Below, one piece after another: positions 7,969 through 16,791 of a stretch of 64,000 nucleotides of DNA. A program made the position numbers and the translations under genes. The DNA is from Sulfidibacter corallicola (lineage in GTDB: Bacteria > Acidobacteriota > Holophagae > Acanthopleuribacterales > Acanthopleuribacteraceae): contig NZ_CP071793.1 of NCBI RefSeq assembly GCF_017498545.1, forward strand, positions 2,294,001-2,358,000. The letters run 5' to 3'. Every line of letters starts with the position of its first letter. Within the stretch, counting starts at the first letter, position 1. A model generated the notes under the pieces. It made no database searches. It saw nothing but the letters and a program-made list of their open reading frames with translations, and was not told the origin of the DNA.

Positions 7969-9369
7969 ATGAATATCGTGGTTTACAAGTTTGGCGGAAG
8001 TTCCGTCGCCGATCCAATCGCTTTGTTTCGCCTGGTCGATTTGGTGACCCGGGAGCGAAATCGGAGCATGGTTGTCGTCGTTTCGGCCCTGGCCGGTGTC
8101 ACCAACAACCTGGTCGCCGTTTTGGAAGCACTCAAAGACAAACGGACTCAGTTGCTTACCGATCTCCTCGAAGAGATCGAGGAGCAACACCTTTCGCTCA
8201 TCGCGCGTTGTTTTCAACCGGAGACGGCGGACGCCGTCCGCAGGGAATTCGCCGAAGAGTTTTCCTATCTGGACGCCCTCTGCCACAATTTCCTTCGCCA
8301 AAAAAAGGTGAGCACCCGCAAGCACGACCAAATCCTGGCCTTCGGTGAGCGTTTCAGCTCGAAAATCATTTTCCATTTGATCCGCAGCCACCAAACGCGG
8401 CGGCGCGGCTCCTGTGCCTGGCTGGACGTTCGGGAAGTTCTGCGCACCGACGCCCATTTCGGCGCCGCCACACCGCTGTGGACCGAGTCCCAGCAACTGG
8501 TGAATTCCCAACTCCTGCCGGTCTTGGATCAACACAAGTTGCTGATCACGCAAGGTTTTACCGGCGCGACCCGCGAAGGGTTCACGACGACCCTGGGTCG
8601 CGGTGGCTCGGATTTCAGTGCAACCTTGCTGGGCGCCTTGTGCGCCGCCGAGGAGGTTCAGATCTGGACCGACGTGGACGGCATCATGACCGCTGACCCG
8701 CGCCTGGTGGGGAACCCGGAAACCCTGCCGTACCTGAATTACAACCAGGCCGCCACCCTGGCCTACTACGGCGCCAAGGTGCTCCACGAACGCTGCGTGG
8801 GTCCGGTGAGCGACAAGCGCATTCCACTTCGGGTCCGCAATACCTTCGACGTCGCCCATCGCGGCACCTGGATTGGTCCGAACAGCAGGAATTCCAACAA
8901 GGTTCGGGCGGTTACGGGAAAACGAGAGGCCAGGCTATTGACCCTGAACAGCCCTTCCGGCACGCAGGTCGGTACCTGGCCGGTGGGGGTCGTCCAGGCA
9001 CTGAGCGAAAACCGGGTTCCCCTGGGTCTTCACTTCGCCGGTCACGAGGTCAGTATGGTTTGCGAGGATCACCCGGATTGGAACGATTGGCTGACGTCCA
9101 CGGGATACGGTTCCCAAATCAAGAGCGACCGCACCTGTTCCTTCCTGTACGTGTTGGCGGAACTGGACCCGGGCGCCCGCCAGGAGATGCAAATCCAGGT
9201 GGTTCAGGCACTGGAGAGCCACGGCATTCCGCTGCTGTTCCAGGTTCGGGACAGCGATGCGGAAGGGGCTGGCCTGGCCGTCGCCCGCGAACATTTCGAC
9301 CGCGCGGTTCAGATCCTCCACAAATTGCTCTGCATCGCCAAGGAAGATCAAAAACTACTGGCCGTCTGA
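7969..9369 (+). CDS. lysC: Aspartate kinase
   Basis: A 466-residue monofunctional aspartokinase, catalysing ATP-dependent phosphorylation of aspartate, the first step to lysine, threonine and methionine. The N-terminus carries the signature YKFGGSSVA (residues 6-14). GRGGSDFSATLLGALCAAE and WTDVDGIMTADPR follow in the kinase domain, and GAKVLHERC closes it. The last ~150 residues are two ACT-type regulatory modules where a feedback amino acid should bind. The length matches the E. coli LysC class. The ATG at 7969 immediately precedes the signature. The 3' end overlaps the convergent phosphatase gene by 15 bases. metX of the same pathway family lies about 2.1 kb away in divergent orientation. 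Confidence 0.96.
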   Translation: MNIVVYKFGGSSVADPIALFRLVDLVTRERNRSMVVVVSALAGVTNNLVAVLEALKDKRTQLLTDLLEEIEEQHLSLIARCFQPETADAVRREFAEEFSYLDALCHNFLRQKKVSTRKHDQILAFGERFSSKIIFHLIRSHQTRRRGSCAWLDVREVLRTDAHFGAATPLWTESQQLVNSQLLPVLDQHKLLITQGFTGATREGFTTTLGRGGSDFSATLLGALCAAEEVQIWTDVDGIMTADPRLVGNPETLPYLNYNQAATLAYYGAKVLHERCVGPVSDKRIPLRVRNTFDVAHRGTWIGPNSRNSNKVRAVTGKREARLLTLNSPSGTQVGTWPVGVVQALSENRVPLGLHFAGHEVSMVCEDHPDWNDWLTSTGYGSQIKSDRTCSFLYVLAELDPGARQEMQIQVVQALESHGIPLLFQVRDSDAEGAGLAVAREHFDRAVQILHKLLCIAKEDQKLLAV

Positions 9370-12210
9370 AACCGCGGCGTCCACACCGACGTGGGTGGGC
9401 GCCTCTTCGGTCTTGGAAACCCCGGTCGCTCTCACGACGACGACCGTCTGATCGTCGGCCCGATCCAGTCCGCCCGCAAACTGCTCCACCTCACTGAGAA
9501 TCAGGTCCCGCATCTCACTCGCGCGAAGGTCGTGGTGGTGTTTGAGAATGTGCATCACCCGATCCAATCCGAAGGTCTGGTGTTCCCGATCGCTGGCTTC
9601 GTCGATGCCGTCGGAAATCAGGAGGAACACATCATCAACACTATAATGGCCGAACTTCTCGGTCATGACCTGATCGAACAGCGGGCCGTGATCGAGCCCT
9701 AGAGCCAGGCCATCCGGCTTGATCTGAACCACTTCGTTGAACTGGGCTCGGTACCACAGTAAAGGCTGGTGGCCGGCGCGTGCCACCGTGAAGCGACGCG
9801 TCACCGAATCGAACCGCACACCCAGGGCCGAAATGAAGGAGCCTTTATCCAGCTCGCGACTGAGAATGGGATTGGCCTTGTCGAACATTTCGCGGGGCGA
9901 CAGGGTTTCGGTGGCGAGTGTCGCCAGAACACCCTGAAGTTTGGACATGTAAAGCGCCGCCGAGGTGCCCTTGCCGCTCACATCGCCGACGAACACGGAG
10001 AGCACCGAGTCGCCTTCCTGAAAATAGCCGTAATAGTCGCCACCCACTTCGTGTGCGGGATGCGAGGCGCCGGCGACATCCAGTCCGACCACCTCGGGCT
10101 CCTGCTGGGGCAGGGACGACACTTGAATCTGGCGCGCCAAGGCCAATTCGTGCTTCCAGCGCTCCTGCACGGAAACCTGCTCGTAGAGGAAGGCGTTCTC
10201 GATGGCGACGGCCGCCTGTCGAGCAGTGGTGGAGAGGAAGGAGAAATCGCGCGGCCGGTAGGTCGCCTCCGAGCGCTTCTCACCGACCACCACGCAACCC
10301 AGGAAGCGTTCCTTGGAATGAATCGGAAACACGTACTTGAAGCCTTGATCGGTGAGCCGTTGCTTCACGGCCGCATCGAGGTAGTCCACGCAGAGTTCGG
10401 ACCGGCAGGTGCGCAGGGCTTGGTGCAGTGAACGATACTCGGCTTCGGGTAAATCCAGCGCGGCATCGCGCGCGAGCCCGATACTCTGCAGGCAGGCCAG
10501 GTGGCCCTCGTCGCGATAGACCAACAGGCCCATACGCTTGACGTTCATGTGTTCGGCCATTCTCGACACCATGCCGCAGGTCAATTCCTCGAGGCTGACC
10601 ACGCGCGTCATCAGCTCGGAAAGGTCCGAGGCCGCCTTGTGGAGATTGTAGTCGGTCCGGTGGAAGCGCCGCCGAATTCCGGCCAGGCCCAGACGACCCA
10701 CGTAGAAGAACAAAGCGGAAAGGGTGATCGCGAAAAACATCAATATCAAGTTGCGACCGTGGGATTGAACCCCTAAAGAGACCGGTTCATCGGTTACCTC
10801 GATGAAGCTCGAGGTCAACCGCACATTGGGCAGATCCACCATGCCGGCGGCAAACCAGTTCAACACGGAACCGAACCCCAAGACCACCAAGCCCATCCAC
10901 AGGGTGGCCATCAAGCTATATTGGGTCACGAGGCCGATACTCACTCCCAGCAGGCGATGGCGGCCGATGGTGTAGAGATAGGCGCCCAATAGGGCGACAC
11001 TGACCAGGACCGGCAGGAGGACCAAGATCTCACGGGGTAGTCCCCTCCCCCAGGACACGGCAAAAAAGACCAGGCCCGCACCGGTCAGGCCGGTCCAGAC
11101 GATGGGCGCTTCCAAACGGGCATGCTCGGAAGTGGAACCCGATCGGAACCAGAAACGAACGGCGAGGTGAAGGAGGAACATCGCCGGAAGGGTGAACAGC
11201 AGGGTTTCGAGGTTCCACCGGGCGACGGCTACCGCGGCGGCAATGACGGCGATCGGGTAGCAGATGTAGCGCAGCAGGGTCACGCGAAGCATATCGCGGC
11301 GTTCACGGGGAAAGTAGTAACTGGCGTGGAAGAGGGCGGCGATGCCGAGGTAAAAGGCGGGCCAGAGCGTGAGACGACGCAGACTGCGCAGGAAGCCGTG
11401 ATCCAAATGGTCGCGCGAGGGGAACAGCAACAGCGAAAAGCCGATGAGAAAGAAGCCGAACGCCAAGGGACGGGCGGCCCGCAAACGGCCGCGCCAGAAG
11501 GCGAGCAACAGGCCAGCGGCGATCCAGGCAAAACCGCACAGGAAAAAGAGGATATCGGAAAAGACGATATTGAGCCGGGCCATTTTTACCTGTGCCGTGA
11601 ACGGGTCCAAACCGCGCAACAGATCGTAGTCCACGACCTCGCCGGCCAGGGTGCGCCGCACCAGGAAATCGGCATGGGCTTCGTCTCGGATCTCCTCTCC
11701 ATTGATCCGGTGGATCAGGTCGCCCGTCTGAATCCCGGCGCGATCGGAAGCGCCCCCCTCGAGGATGTGGTAGACGTAGACCGAAGGCGGGATATCCCGG
11801 ATGAATTCGCGCGGCAGGTCACCGACCCGGGCGTCGAAAGCCACCACGTAGCGGTACTTTCGCGTACGTTGGATGTTCAGCCGTACGATCTGCCAGGACT
11901 TGAGCTTGGCGAGCGCAAAATAAGCGTCGCGCGACGTCTTCACCCGCTCCCCGTTGACGGACAGGAGCAGGTCTCCCACTTGAATGCCCTTGCTGTGCTC
12001 GGCGCCGAACAGTTCGAGCGAGGACTGGCGCGCTTTGGCCTGCACGGGCGCAGTCACCATGATCCGCCCCAACGCCATCGCGAACAGGTTGTGGTCGATC
12101 CCCGAGTTGAGCTTGTTATAGGTATTTTTGAGGGCAACCGGCAACAGAAAGAGCACGAGCAGGGAAAACGAAATCCAAAAAGTCCACAATCTCTGAGTCG
12201 GCGATTTCAT
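9355..12210 (-). CDS. PDZ / multi-TM / GAF / SpoIIE-type PP2C phosphatase
   Basis: A 951-residue membrane signalling phosphatase. A first transmembrane helix (about 9-27) is followed by a ~200-residue outside segment with two PDZ-like modules (VGDLLLSVNGERV and TGDLIHRINGEEI). About eight hydrophobic helices (roughly 230-490) come next, then a GAF-like domain (about 540-690). The C-terminal SpoIIE/PP2C domain shows HEVGGDYYGYF, FVGDVSGKG and LISDGIDEA, with the metal-binding aspartates in place. The ATG at 12210 is preferred over the longer frame because GGGAG lies 6-8 bases upstream and the TM helix starts there. It probably dephosphorylates an anti-sigma-antagonist-type or Ser/Thr-kinase substrate in response to envelope signals. 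An HtrA gene with its own PDZ lies 1.5 kb upstream. Confidence 0.9.
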   Translation of the reverse strand: MKSPTQRLWTFWISFSLLVLFLLPVALKNTYNKLNSGIDHNLFAMALGRIMVTAPVQAKARQSSLELFGAEHSKGIQVGDLLLSVNGERVKTSRDAYFALAKLKSWQIVRLNIQRTRKYRYVVAFDARVGDLPREFIRDIPPSVYVYHILEGGASDRAGIQTGDLIHRINGEEIRDEAHADFLVRRTLAGEVVDYDLLRGLDPFTAQVKMARLNIVFSDILFFLCGFAWIAAGLLLAFWRGRLRAARPLAFGFFLIGFSLLLFPSRDHLDHGFLRSLRRLTLWPAFYLGIAALFHASYYFPRERRDMLRVTLLRYICYPIAVIAAAVAVARWNLETLLFTLPAMFLLHLAVRFWFRSGSTSEHARLEAPIVWTGLTGAGLVFFAVSWGRGLPREILVLLPVLVSVALLGAYLYTIGRHRLLGVSIGLVTQYSLMATLWMGLVVLGFGSVLNWFAAGMVDLPNVRLTSSFIEVTDEPVSLGVQSHGRNLILMFFAITLSALFFYVGRLGLAGIRRRFHRTDYNLHKAASDLSELMTRVVSLEELTCGMVSRMAEHMNVKRMGLLVYRDEGHLACLQSIGLARDAALDLPEAEYRSLHQALRTCRSELCVDYLDAAVKQRLTDQGFKYVFPIHSKERFLGCVVVGEKRSEATYRPRDFSFLSTTARQAAVAIENAFLYEQVSVQERWKHELALARQIQVSSLPQQEPEVVGLDVAGASHPAHEVGGDYYGYFQEGDSVLSVFVGDVSGKGTSAALYMSKLQGVLATLATETLSPREMFDKANPILSRELDKGSFISALGVRFDSVTRRFTVARAGHQPLLWYRAQFNEVVQIKPDGLALGLDHGPLFDQVMTEKFGHYSVDDVFLLISDGIDEASDREHQTFGLDRVMHILKHHHDLRASEMRDLILSEVEQFAGGLDRADDQTVVVVRATGVSKTEEAPTHVGVDAAVSDGQ

Positions 12211-12460
12211 GTTGCTCCCGTGCTCCCCTATCTCGTCCCGGGCAGGCAACCAAACCCGGTGCGCCCCTGAAACTACTTACGGACGACAAACCCTGACGAA
12301 GTGTTTTCATGATACTCCCGCAACGTCAGTAATCAAGTCGTGGATCGAGCATAGCGTCATTATGATCGAAATAGCGGGCGCGATAGGAGTTAGATTCGAA
12401 CATTCCCTTTCTACGAGTCGCGGCACCAATCCGTTCCCCGAGATGAGGCGGCAAGGGCGA

Positions 12461-13480
12461 TCAAATCAAGTCTTCCGCCAGGCCCAACGCATGCTCGATG
12501 AGGTGGGTATCGGGAGAAAAGGGTTTGACTCGATCCAGCCCGAGGCCGGAAATCCCCAAACGATAGACCTCATCCAGGGGCAGGTTCTCCAGCGAACGTC
12601 CCGCCCTTTCGGCAAAGTGAAGACCCGCACGACGCAGGCATGCGCGCGGCATCAGCCCGATCAGTTCGGAGCCATCGACCTTCGACGCCATGGGTTCGGC
12701 CAACTCCCGCACCGCTTCGAACACCGAGTGCAGCGGGGCGGCGGGGATGTCCATGATGTTCGTCGATACTTGGGAACGGGAAAAGTCCTCGATATCCCAA
12801 CCGATCGCCTTGACACCCCGGAACAACCCGGGCACGACCTCGCCCTTGACCCGGCGGCCGGATTCACGGATTCGGGCCGCGATGCGCTTGGCGGCTTTCA
12901 GGTGATACCCCTCGAGATTGACGTTGTAGGCCAGCATGAGTTCGCGCGCGCCGAAAACGGCGGCACCGCAGCGGGCCTGGAAGCGTTTGGGTCCGAAATC
13001 GGGTACCCCGTCGGGCCGTTCCATCCGTTTGGCCAGGCCCTCGTATTCTCCCGCCCGAATGGCGGCCAGCGAAATCCGCTCGGGCGTTTGGGCGGCGAGG
13101 CAGTAGAGGTAGCTGGGAACGCCCAGGGTCGTGCCCACCCGGTGTGCCAGCCGGCGCGCATGGTCGGCGGCCTGGGCCATGGTCATCCCTCGAAGCGGAA
13201 TGAGCGGACAGACGTCGGCGGCACCGATGCGCGGATGGGTGCCGCGGTGGTCGCGCATGTCGATGAGCCGCACCGCGGCCTCGACCGCCCGAAAGGCCGC
13301 TTCCACGACCGGTTCGGGCGGGCCGGCAAAGGTCATGACGGTACGGTGGGCGGCCAGGCCGGAGTCTCGGCCGAGAAATCGGACCTGGTCGACGGAGGCG
13401 ATCGCCGCCGCGATTTCATCCAATACGGCGGAATCCCGACCCTCGCTGAAGTTGGGTACACACTCGAGCAACATCGACAT
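12461..13480 (-). CDS. ftcD: Glutamate formimidoyltransferase
   Basis: A 339-residue protein of the formiminotransferase family, which moves the formimino group of formiminoglutamate to tetrahydrofolate in histidine degradation. The N-terminus has the family signature LLECVPNFSEG, followed by the HRTV motif and DMRDHRGTHPRIGAADV. Later LAYNVNLEG marks the second subdomain. The C-terminal cyclodeaminase half of the mammalian enzyme is absent, as in many bacteria. The ATG at 13480 has GAGGTGATC just upstream; a GTG three codons earlier is the alternative. No other histidine-utilisation gene is nearby, so it appears to stand alone. Confidence 0.93.
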   Translation of the reverse strand: MSMLLECVPNFSEGRDSAVLDEIAAAIASVDQVRFLGRDSGLAAHRTVMTFAGPPEPVVEAAFRAVEAAVRLIDMRDHRGTHPRIGAADVCPLIPLRGMTMAQAADHARRLAHRVGTTLGVPSYLYCLAAQTPERISLAAIRAGEYEGLAKRMERPDGVPDFGPKRFQARCGAAVFGARELMLAYNVNLEGYHLKAAKRIAARIRESGRRVKGEVVPGLFRGVKAIGWDIEDFSRSQVSTNIMDIPAAPLHSVFEAVRELAEPMASKVDGSELIGLMPRACLRRAGLHFAERAGRSLENLPLDEVYRLGISGLGLDRVKPFSPDTHLIEHALGLAEDLI

Positions 13481-13650
13481 GGTGATCACCTCGCAAACGA
13501 ATCGACGGCAAGGCGTACTCTACCACCAGATCGGTGGGGGTCGGCGCGCAACCACGTGGAGACTGCCCCACAAAAGGCCGTAATGCGCCGAACGGCGTTT
13601 CGACCACCTGAAATCGCCAGCATTTGGTGCCGGTTGGTTCCGGCTTTTTC

Positions 13651-13656
13651 TATAAT
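13651..13656 (+). promoter_or_regulatory. Candidate -10 box for the HtrA gene
   Basis: A perfect TATAAT lies about 87 bases before the HtrA start. The sequence 17 bases upstream has no good -35 match (TTGGTT and TTGGTG are present at other spacings), so only the -10 element is convincing. Confidence 0.35.
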
Positions 13657-13742
13657 GATGAGTGGCCTCGCGAGCTGGATTTCGATCGCGCGGTTCGCAT
13701 GGAATTCGACGACGCGGCACACCGCGATGAAGGGAGCCCCAC

Positions 13743-14891
13743 ATGGATCCGTTGTTCAATAATGCCTCCTGGTTGAAGAAAAAGGGGATCCCCTCGCTGA
13801 CCCTGTTGGCGGGAATTCTGATGGGCGCGGCTTTTTTCAGTTGGTACGCCAAGATGTCGAAGACGCTGGAAATCGCCGAAGCCGCCAGGCCGGTGTCGCA
13901 GCGAGGCGCCCTGACCAGCGACGAGGAGAACACGATCAACGTGTTCGAGGAAGCGGCATCCTCGGTGGTCTTCATCACCACCAAGCGTCGGACCTACGAC
14001 TTCTTTCGCAACGTCATGGAGCAACCGGCAGGTACGGGTTCCGGCTTCGTGTGGGACCAAAAGGGTCACATCGTCACCAACTACCACGTGCTGCAGGGCG
14101 GCAACGCGTTCGAGGTGGTCCTGCTCGATCAGTCCATCCACGAGGCGAAGGTCATCGGCCTCTATCCCGACAAGGACATGGCCATCCTCAAGATCGAGGC
14201 CGATCCCAAGTTGCTGCGTCCCATTCCTTTGGGCTCCAGCTCCGATCTCAAGGTCGGCCAAAAGGTGCTGGCGATCGGCAACCCCTTCGGTTTGGACCAC
14301 TCGCTCTCGACCGGCGTGGTCAGTGCCTTGGATCGAACCATCGAATCGGTGAACGGTCGGGAGATCGAGGAAGTGATCCAGACGGATGCGGCCATCAATC
14401 CCGGCAATTCGGGAGGTCCCCTCTTGGATAGTGCGGGCCGGCTGATCGGCGTCAACACCCAAATTCTCTCCCGTTCGGGCGCGAGTGCCGGCATCGGTTT
14501 CGCCATTCCCGTCGACGCGGTCCGTCGCGCGGCGCCACAACTGATTCGCTTCGGCGAAGTGAAACGCGCGGGCATGGGCATCAGCATCGGCGCTTCCACC
14601 TCGATCCAGCGCATGCTCTGGCGGCGGGGCATCAAAGGCGTGCTGATCATGTACGTGCAACCGCGCAGCGGGGCCGACAAAGCCGGTTTGCGCGGCACCC
14701 ATCGCCGTGGCCGCAAGCTCCAACTGGGCGATATCCTGGTCGACATCGAAGGAGAGGCGATCGCCACGCCCCAAGACCTCTATCGCGTCTTGGATCGGTT
14801 CGAGATCGGCACGGAAGTGAACGTCACCTTCCTCCGCAACGGTGAAAAGCAAAAGACGAAGGTCACCCTGGAAGCCATCAGTTCGAGATGA
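13743..14891 (+). CDS. HtrA/DegP-like serine protease with one PDZ domain
   Basis: A 382-residue S1C protease. An uncleaved-looking transmembrane helix (about 17-35) anchors it, so the protease domain should face the periplasm. Catalytic residues are visible: His115 in VTNYHVL, Asp145 in DKDMAI and Ser223 in GNSGGPL. One PDZ domain fills the C-terminal ~110 residues, with an inserted basic linker (RGTHRRGRK). The length and single PDZ match DegS-like or HhoB-like members more than DegP. Such proteins degrade or sense misfolded envelope proteins. The 3' end faces the convergent gene at 14903. Confidence 0.93.
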   Translation: MDPLFNNASWLKKKGIPSLTLLAGILMGAAFFSWYAKMSKTLEIAEAARPVSQRGALTSDEENTINVFEEAASSVVFITTKRRTYDFFRNVMEQPAGTGSGFVWDQKGHIVTNYHVLQGGNAFEVVLLDQSIHEAKVIGLYPDKDMAILKIEADPKLLRPIPLGSSSDLKVGQKVLAIGNPFGLDHSLSTGVVSALDRTIESVNGREIEEVIQTDAAINPGNSGGPLLDSAGRLIGVNTQILSRSGASAGIGFAIPVDAVRRAAPQLIRFGEVKRAGMGISIGASTSIQRMLWRRGIKGVLIMYVQPRSGADKAGLRGTHRRGRKLQLGDILVDIEGEAIATPQDLYRVLDRFEIGTEVNVTFLRNGEKQKTKVTLEAISSR

Positions 14892-14902
14892 CCCGCCCGC
14901 AA

Positions 14903-16375
14903 TCAGCCCCCTTCCGGCTTGGCCACTTCCTGCAGGCCGCCGATGGCGAGCGTGCCCATCAGGGACAGATGATCCTGTGCCGCCTGGGGAAGCTGGGCCG
15001 ACCAGCTAAGCGACATCGCCACTTTCTTGTAACCCTGAACGCGTTTGTTGCGAACCACGGTCGGTATCATGATTTCGCGCTCGATCCAGTGATCGAGCGA
15101 GAAGGTTCGCAGCAGGAATCGCGGTGAAATCTCCAACTCGTGGTGGATGGAGACATCCCGATCCAAAATGGAGGTTTCCACTTTCAGGTCCAGGTCGAAC
15201 TCCTTCTTGGCGAAACCCAACTCCAAAAAGCCGTCGCGCTCGGTGATTTCCACCGGTACTCTCTCGTTCACGCGCGGCTCGGCGGCGAACTCCTTGTTCA
15301 GGGCCAATCCGAACAAATCACCGGAGGCGACCCCGGTCACCTTGCCGCCCGCTTCCAGATCGACCCACAATTCCCCCGACGCCACGCCCAATCGGGCCCG
15401 CTGGATGTCGAGACTGCCGTCGACACCGACCAGATCCAGCTCCGCTTTGGTGGTCACGCCCAAAATCTTCTTCTCCTTGCGCCACACACGGGGAATGCGA
15501 TCACTCTGCAGATAGAGGTCGACTTCCGGTTCGACCAATTCATCCAGCATGGCGGAGATCAGCCCGAAACGCACGGCCACCTGCGCCGAGCCTGGCGTCA
15601 GGTCGGGAGCCCCGAGCGCGGTCGTCGTTTCCGACGGCGCCTCGCGGTCGGCCAACTGAATGCGCTCGACGCCGATCACCAGGTATCCGGGCTCGATCGC
15701 CACCCACGGCGCGGTCAGCTCGAGTTGCACGGTCCTGGCCGGAATGCGCAGATTCAGGTTGCGCTTCGGGACGAATTTGGTCATTTCGGGCAGAGAGAGA
15801 TTGGGTTCCAGCGTGACCGGAATGGGGAGTTCGGGAAATTTCAAGGCCCGCTGCAGCTTGAGCGTCATCCACGATTCGACCCATTTGGGAGAGATCAACG
15901 GCACGCGATCGGCGCGAACCTGATCCAGGCGAGACTCCAAAATACAGTGCCCGTTTTCGCCGATGCGGGCGAAGCCGAGATAGGAAGCCTTCACGGGCGT
16001 GACGTAGAGACCGCCAAAAGCGGAAAAGACGCCCTCGGCTTCGATATGCAGGAAACCGCGATCGAGGTGTACTTCGACCTTTTCCACCTGCAGGTCGTGT
16101 CCGCCTCGAGCCCGAATCTCCAGCCCGGCGGTGGCCCCGAAAATGTCGTTGAGAAACCGCTCGTCGAGGACCACCCGCAAATCCTGGGGCTGGGTCAACC
16201 GTTCGGCTTCTCCGGTTTCGGCGCGTGCGGCCGCCATGCGTCCTTTCAGTTCCGCCTGATATTCGGCGAGGCGACTCGTGACAAAACTACCATAGCCAAA
16301 CGCGGCCAGCACCAGGACAAAAGCCAAGACACCAACCCACTTCACCACTCGTTTGATCAAGGGATCCTCCAACAT
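14903..16375 (-). CDS. Membrane-anchored beta-rich protein of unknown family
   Basis: About 490 residues: an N-terminal transmembrane helix (about 12-32), a short coiled region, and then a long region of alternating strands without catalytic motifs (for example LQVEKVEVHLDRGFLHIEAEG and VQLELTAPWVAIEPG). This pattern resembles AsmA/TULIP-like periplasmic lipid-binding or transport proteins, but I cannot name a family. It probably extends into the periplasm. The ATG at 16375 is followed five codons on by an in-frame TTG with GGAGG 5 bases upstream (16360), which may be the true start. It is convergent with the HtrA gene, with 11 bases between stops. Confidence 0.8.
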   Translation of the reverse strand: MLEDPLIKRVVKWVGVLAFVLVLAAFGYGSFVTSRLAEYQAELKGRMAAARAETGEAERLTQPQDLRVVLDERFLNDIFGATAGLEIRARGGHDLQVEKVEVHLDRGFLHIEAEGVFSAFGGLYVTPVKASYLGFARIGENGHCILESRLDQVRADRVPLISPKWVESWMTLKLQRALKFPELPIPVTLEPNLSLPEMTKFVPKRNLNLRIPARTVQLELTAPWVAIEPGYLVIGVERIQLADREAPSETTTALGAPDLTPGSAQVAVRFGLISAMLDELVEPEVDLYLQSDRIPRVWRKEKKILGVTTKAELDLVGVDGSLDIQRARLGVASGELWVDLEAGGKVTGVASGDLFGLALNKEFAAEPRVNERVPVEITERDGFLELGFAKKEFDLDLKVETSILDRDVSIHHELEISPRFLLRTFSLDHWIEREIMIPTVVRNKRVQGYKKVAMSLSWSAQLPQAAQDHLSLMGTLAIGGLQEVAKPEGG

Positions 16376-16791
16376 CGGAAAGGCAATCACGCGCGAGTTC
16401 GAGGTCGCGTCACAGGAAGAAAAAGTCGTTTCCAGAGCAAGGTAGCACACTCCAACCGCGTACGACCGAGGATGATACCGATGCCCGGCCCAATCCCTTC
16501 ACGACGAAGCGACAACCCGGCGACGGGGCCGGCCGAAACACCGACTGCGCCCGAGATGTCGTTTCAGGCGCTCCTTCAGCCGCAAGGGGGCCAAGCGGCG
16601 TAGATTTAATGAGAGAATAGAAAAAACCGCGACCTTGCGATCCCATCTCCAACCGTCGGTGAGACCTCCCCCGTGGCGCCACCGTGATGAGGCTAACACC
16701 GCGAACACCAAGGGCGCATGCTATGATGAGGCCCGTTTCTGTCGACCCGACAGGCACCGCATTCGCCCAAATTTTCCCGATAAGAGCCGCC
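16376..16791. other. Divergent intergenic region
   Basis: About 416 bases separate the two divergently transcribed genes, so both promoters should lie here. Open frames on both strands are extensions without start signals. I see no clear -35/-10 pair, operator or repeat. Confidence 0.4.
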
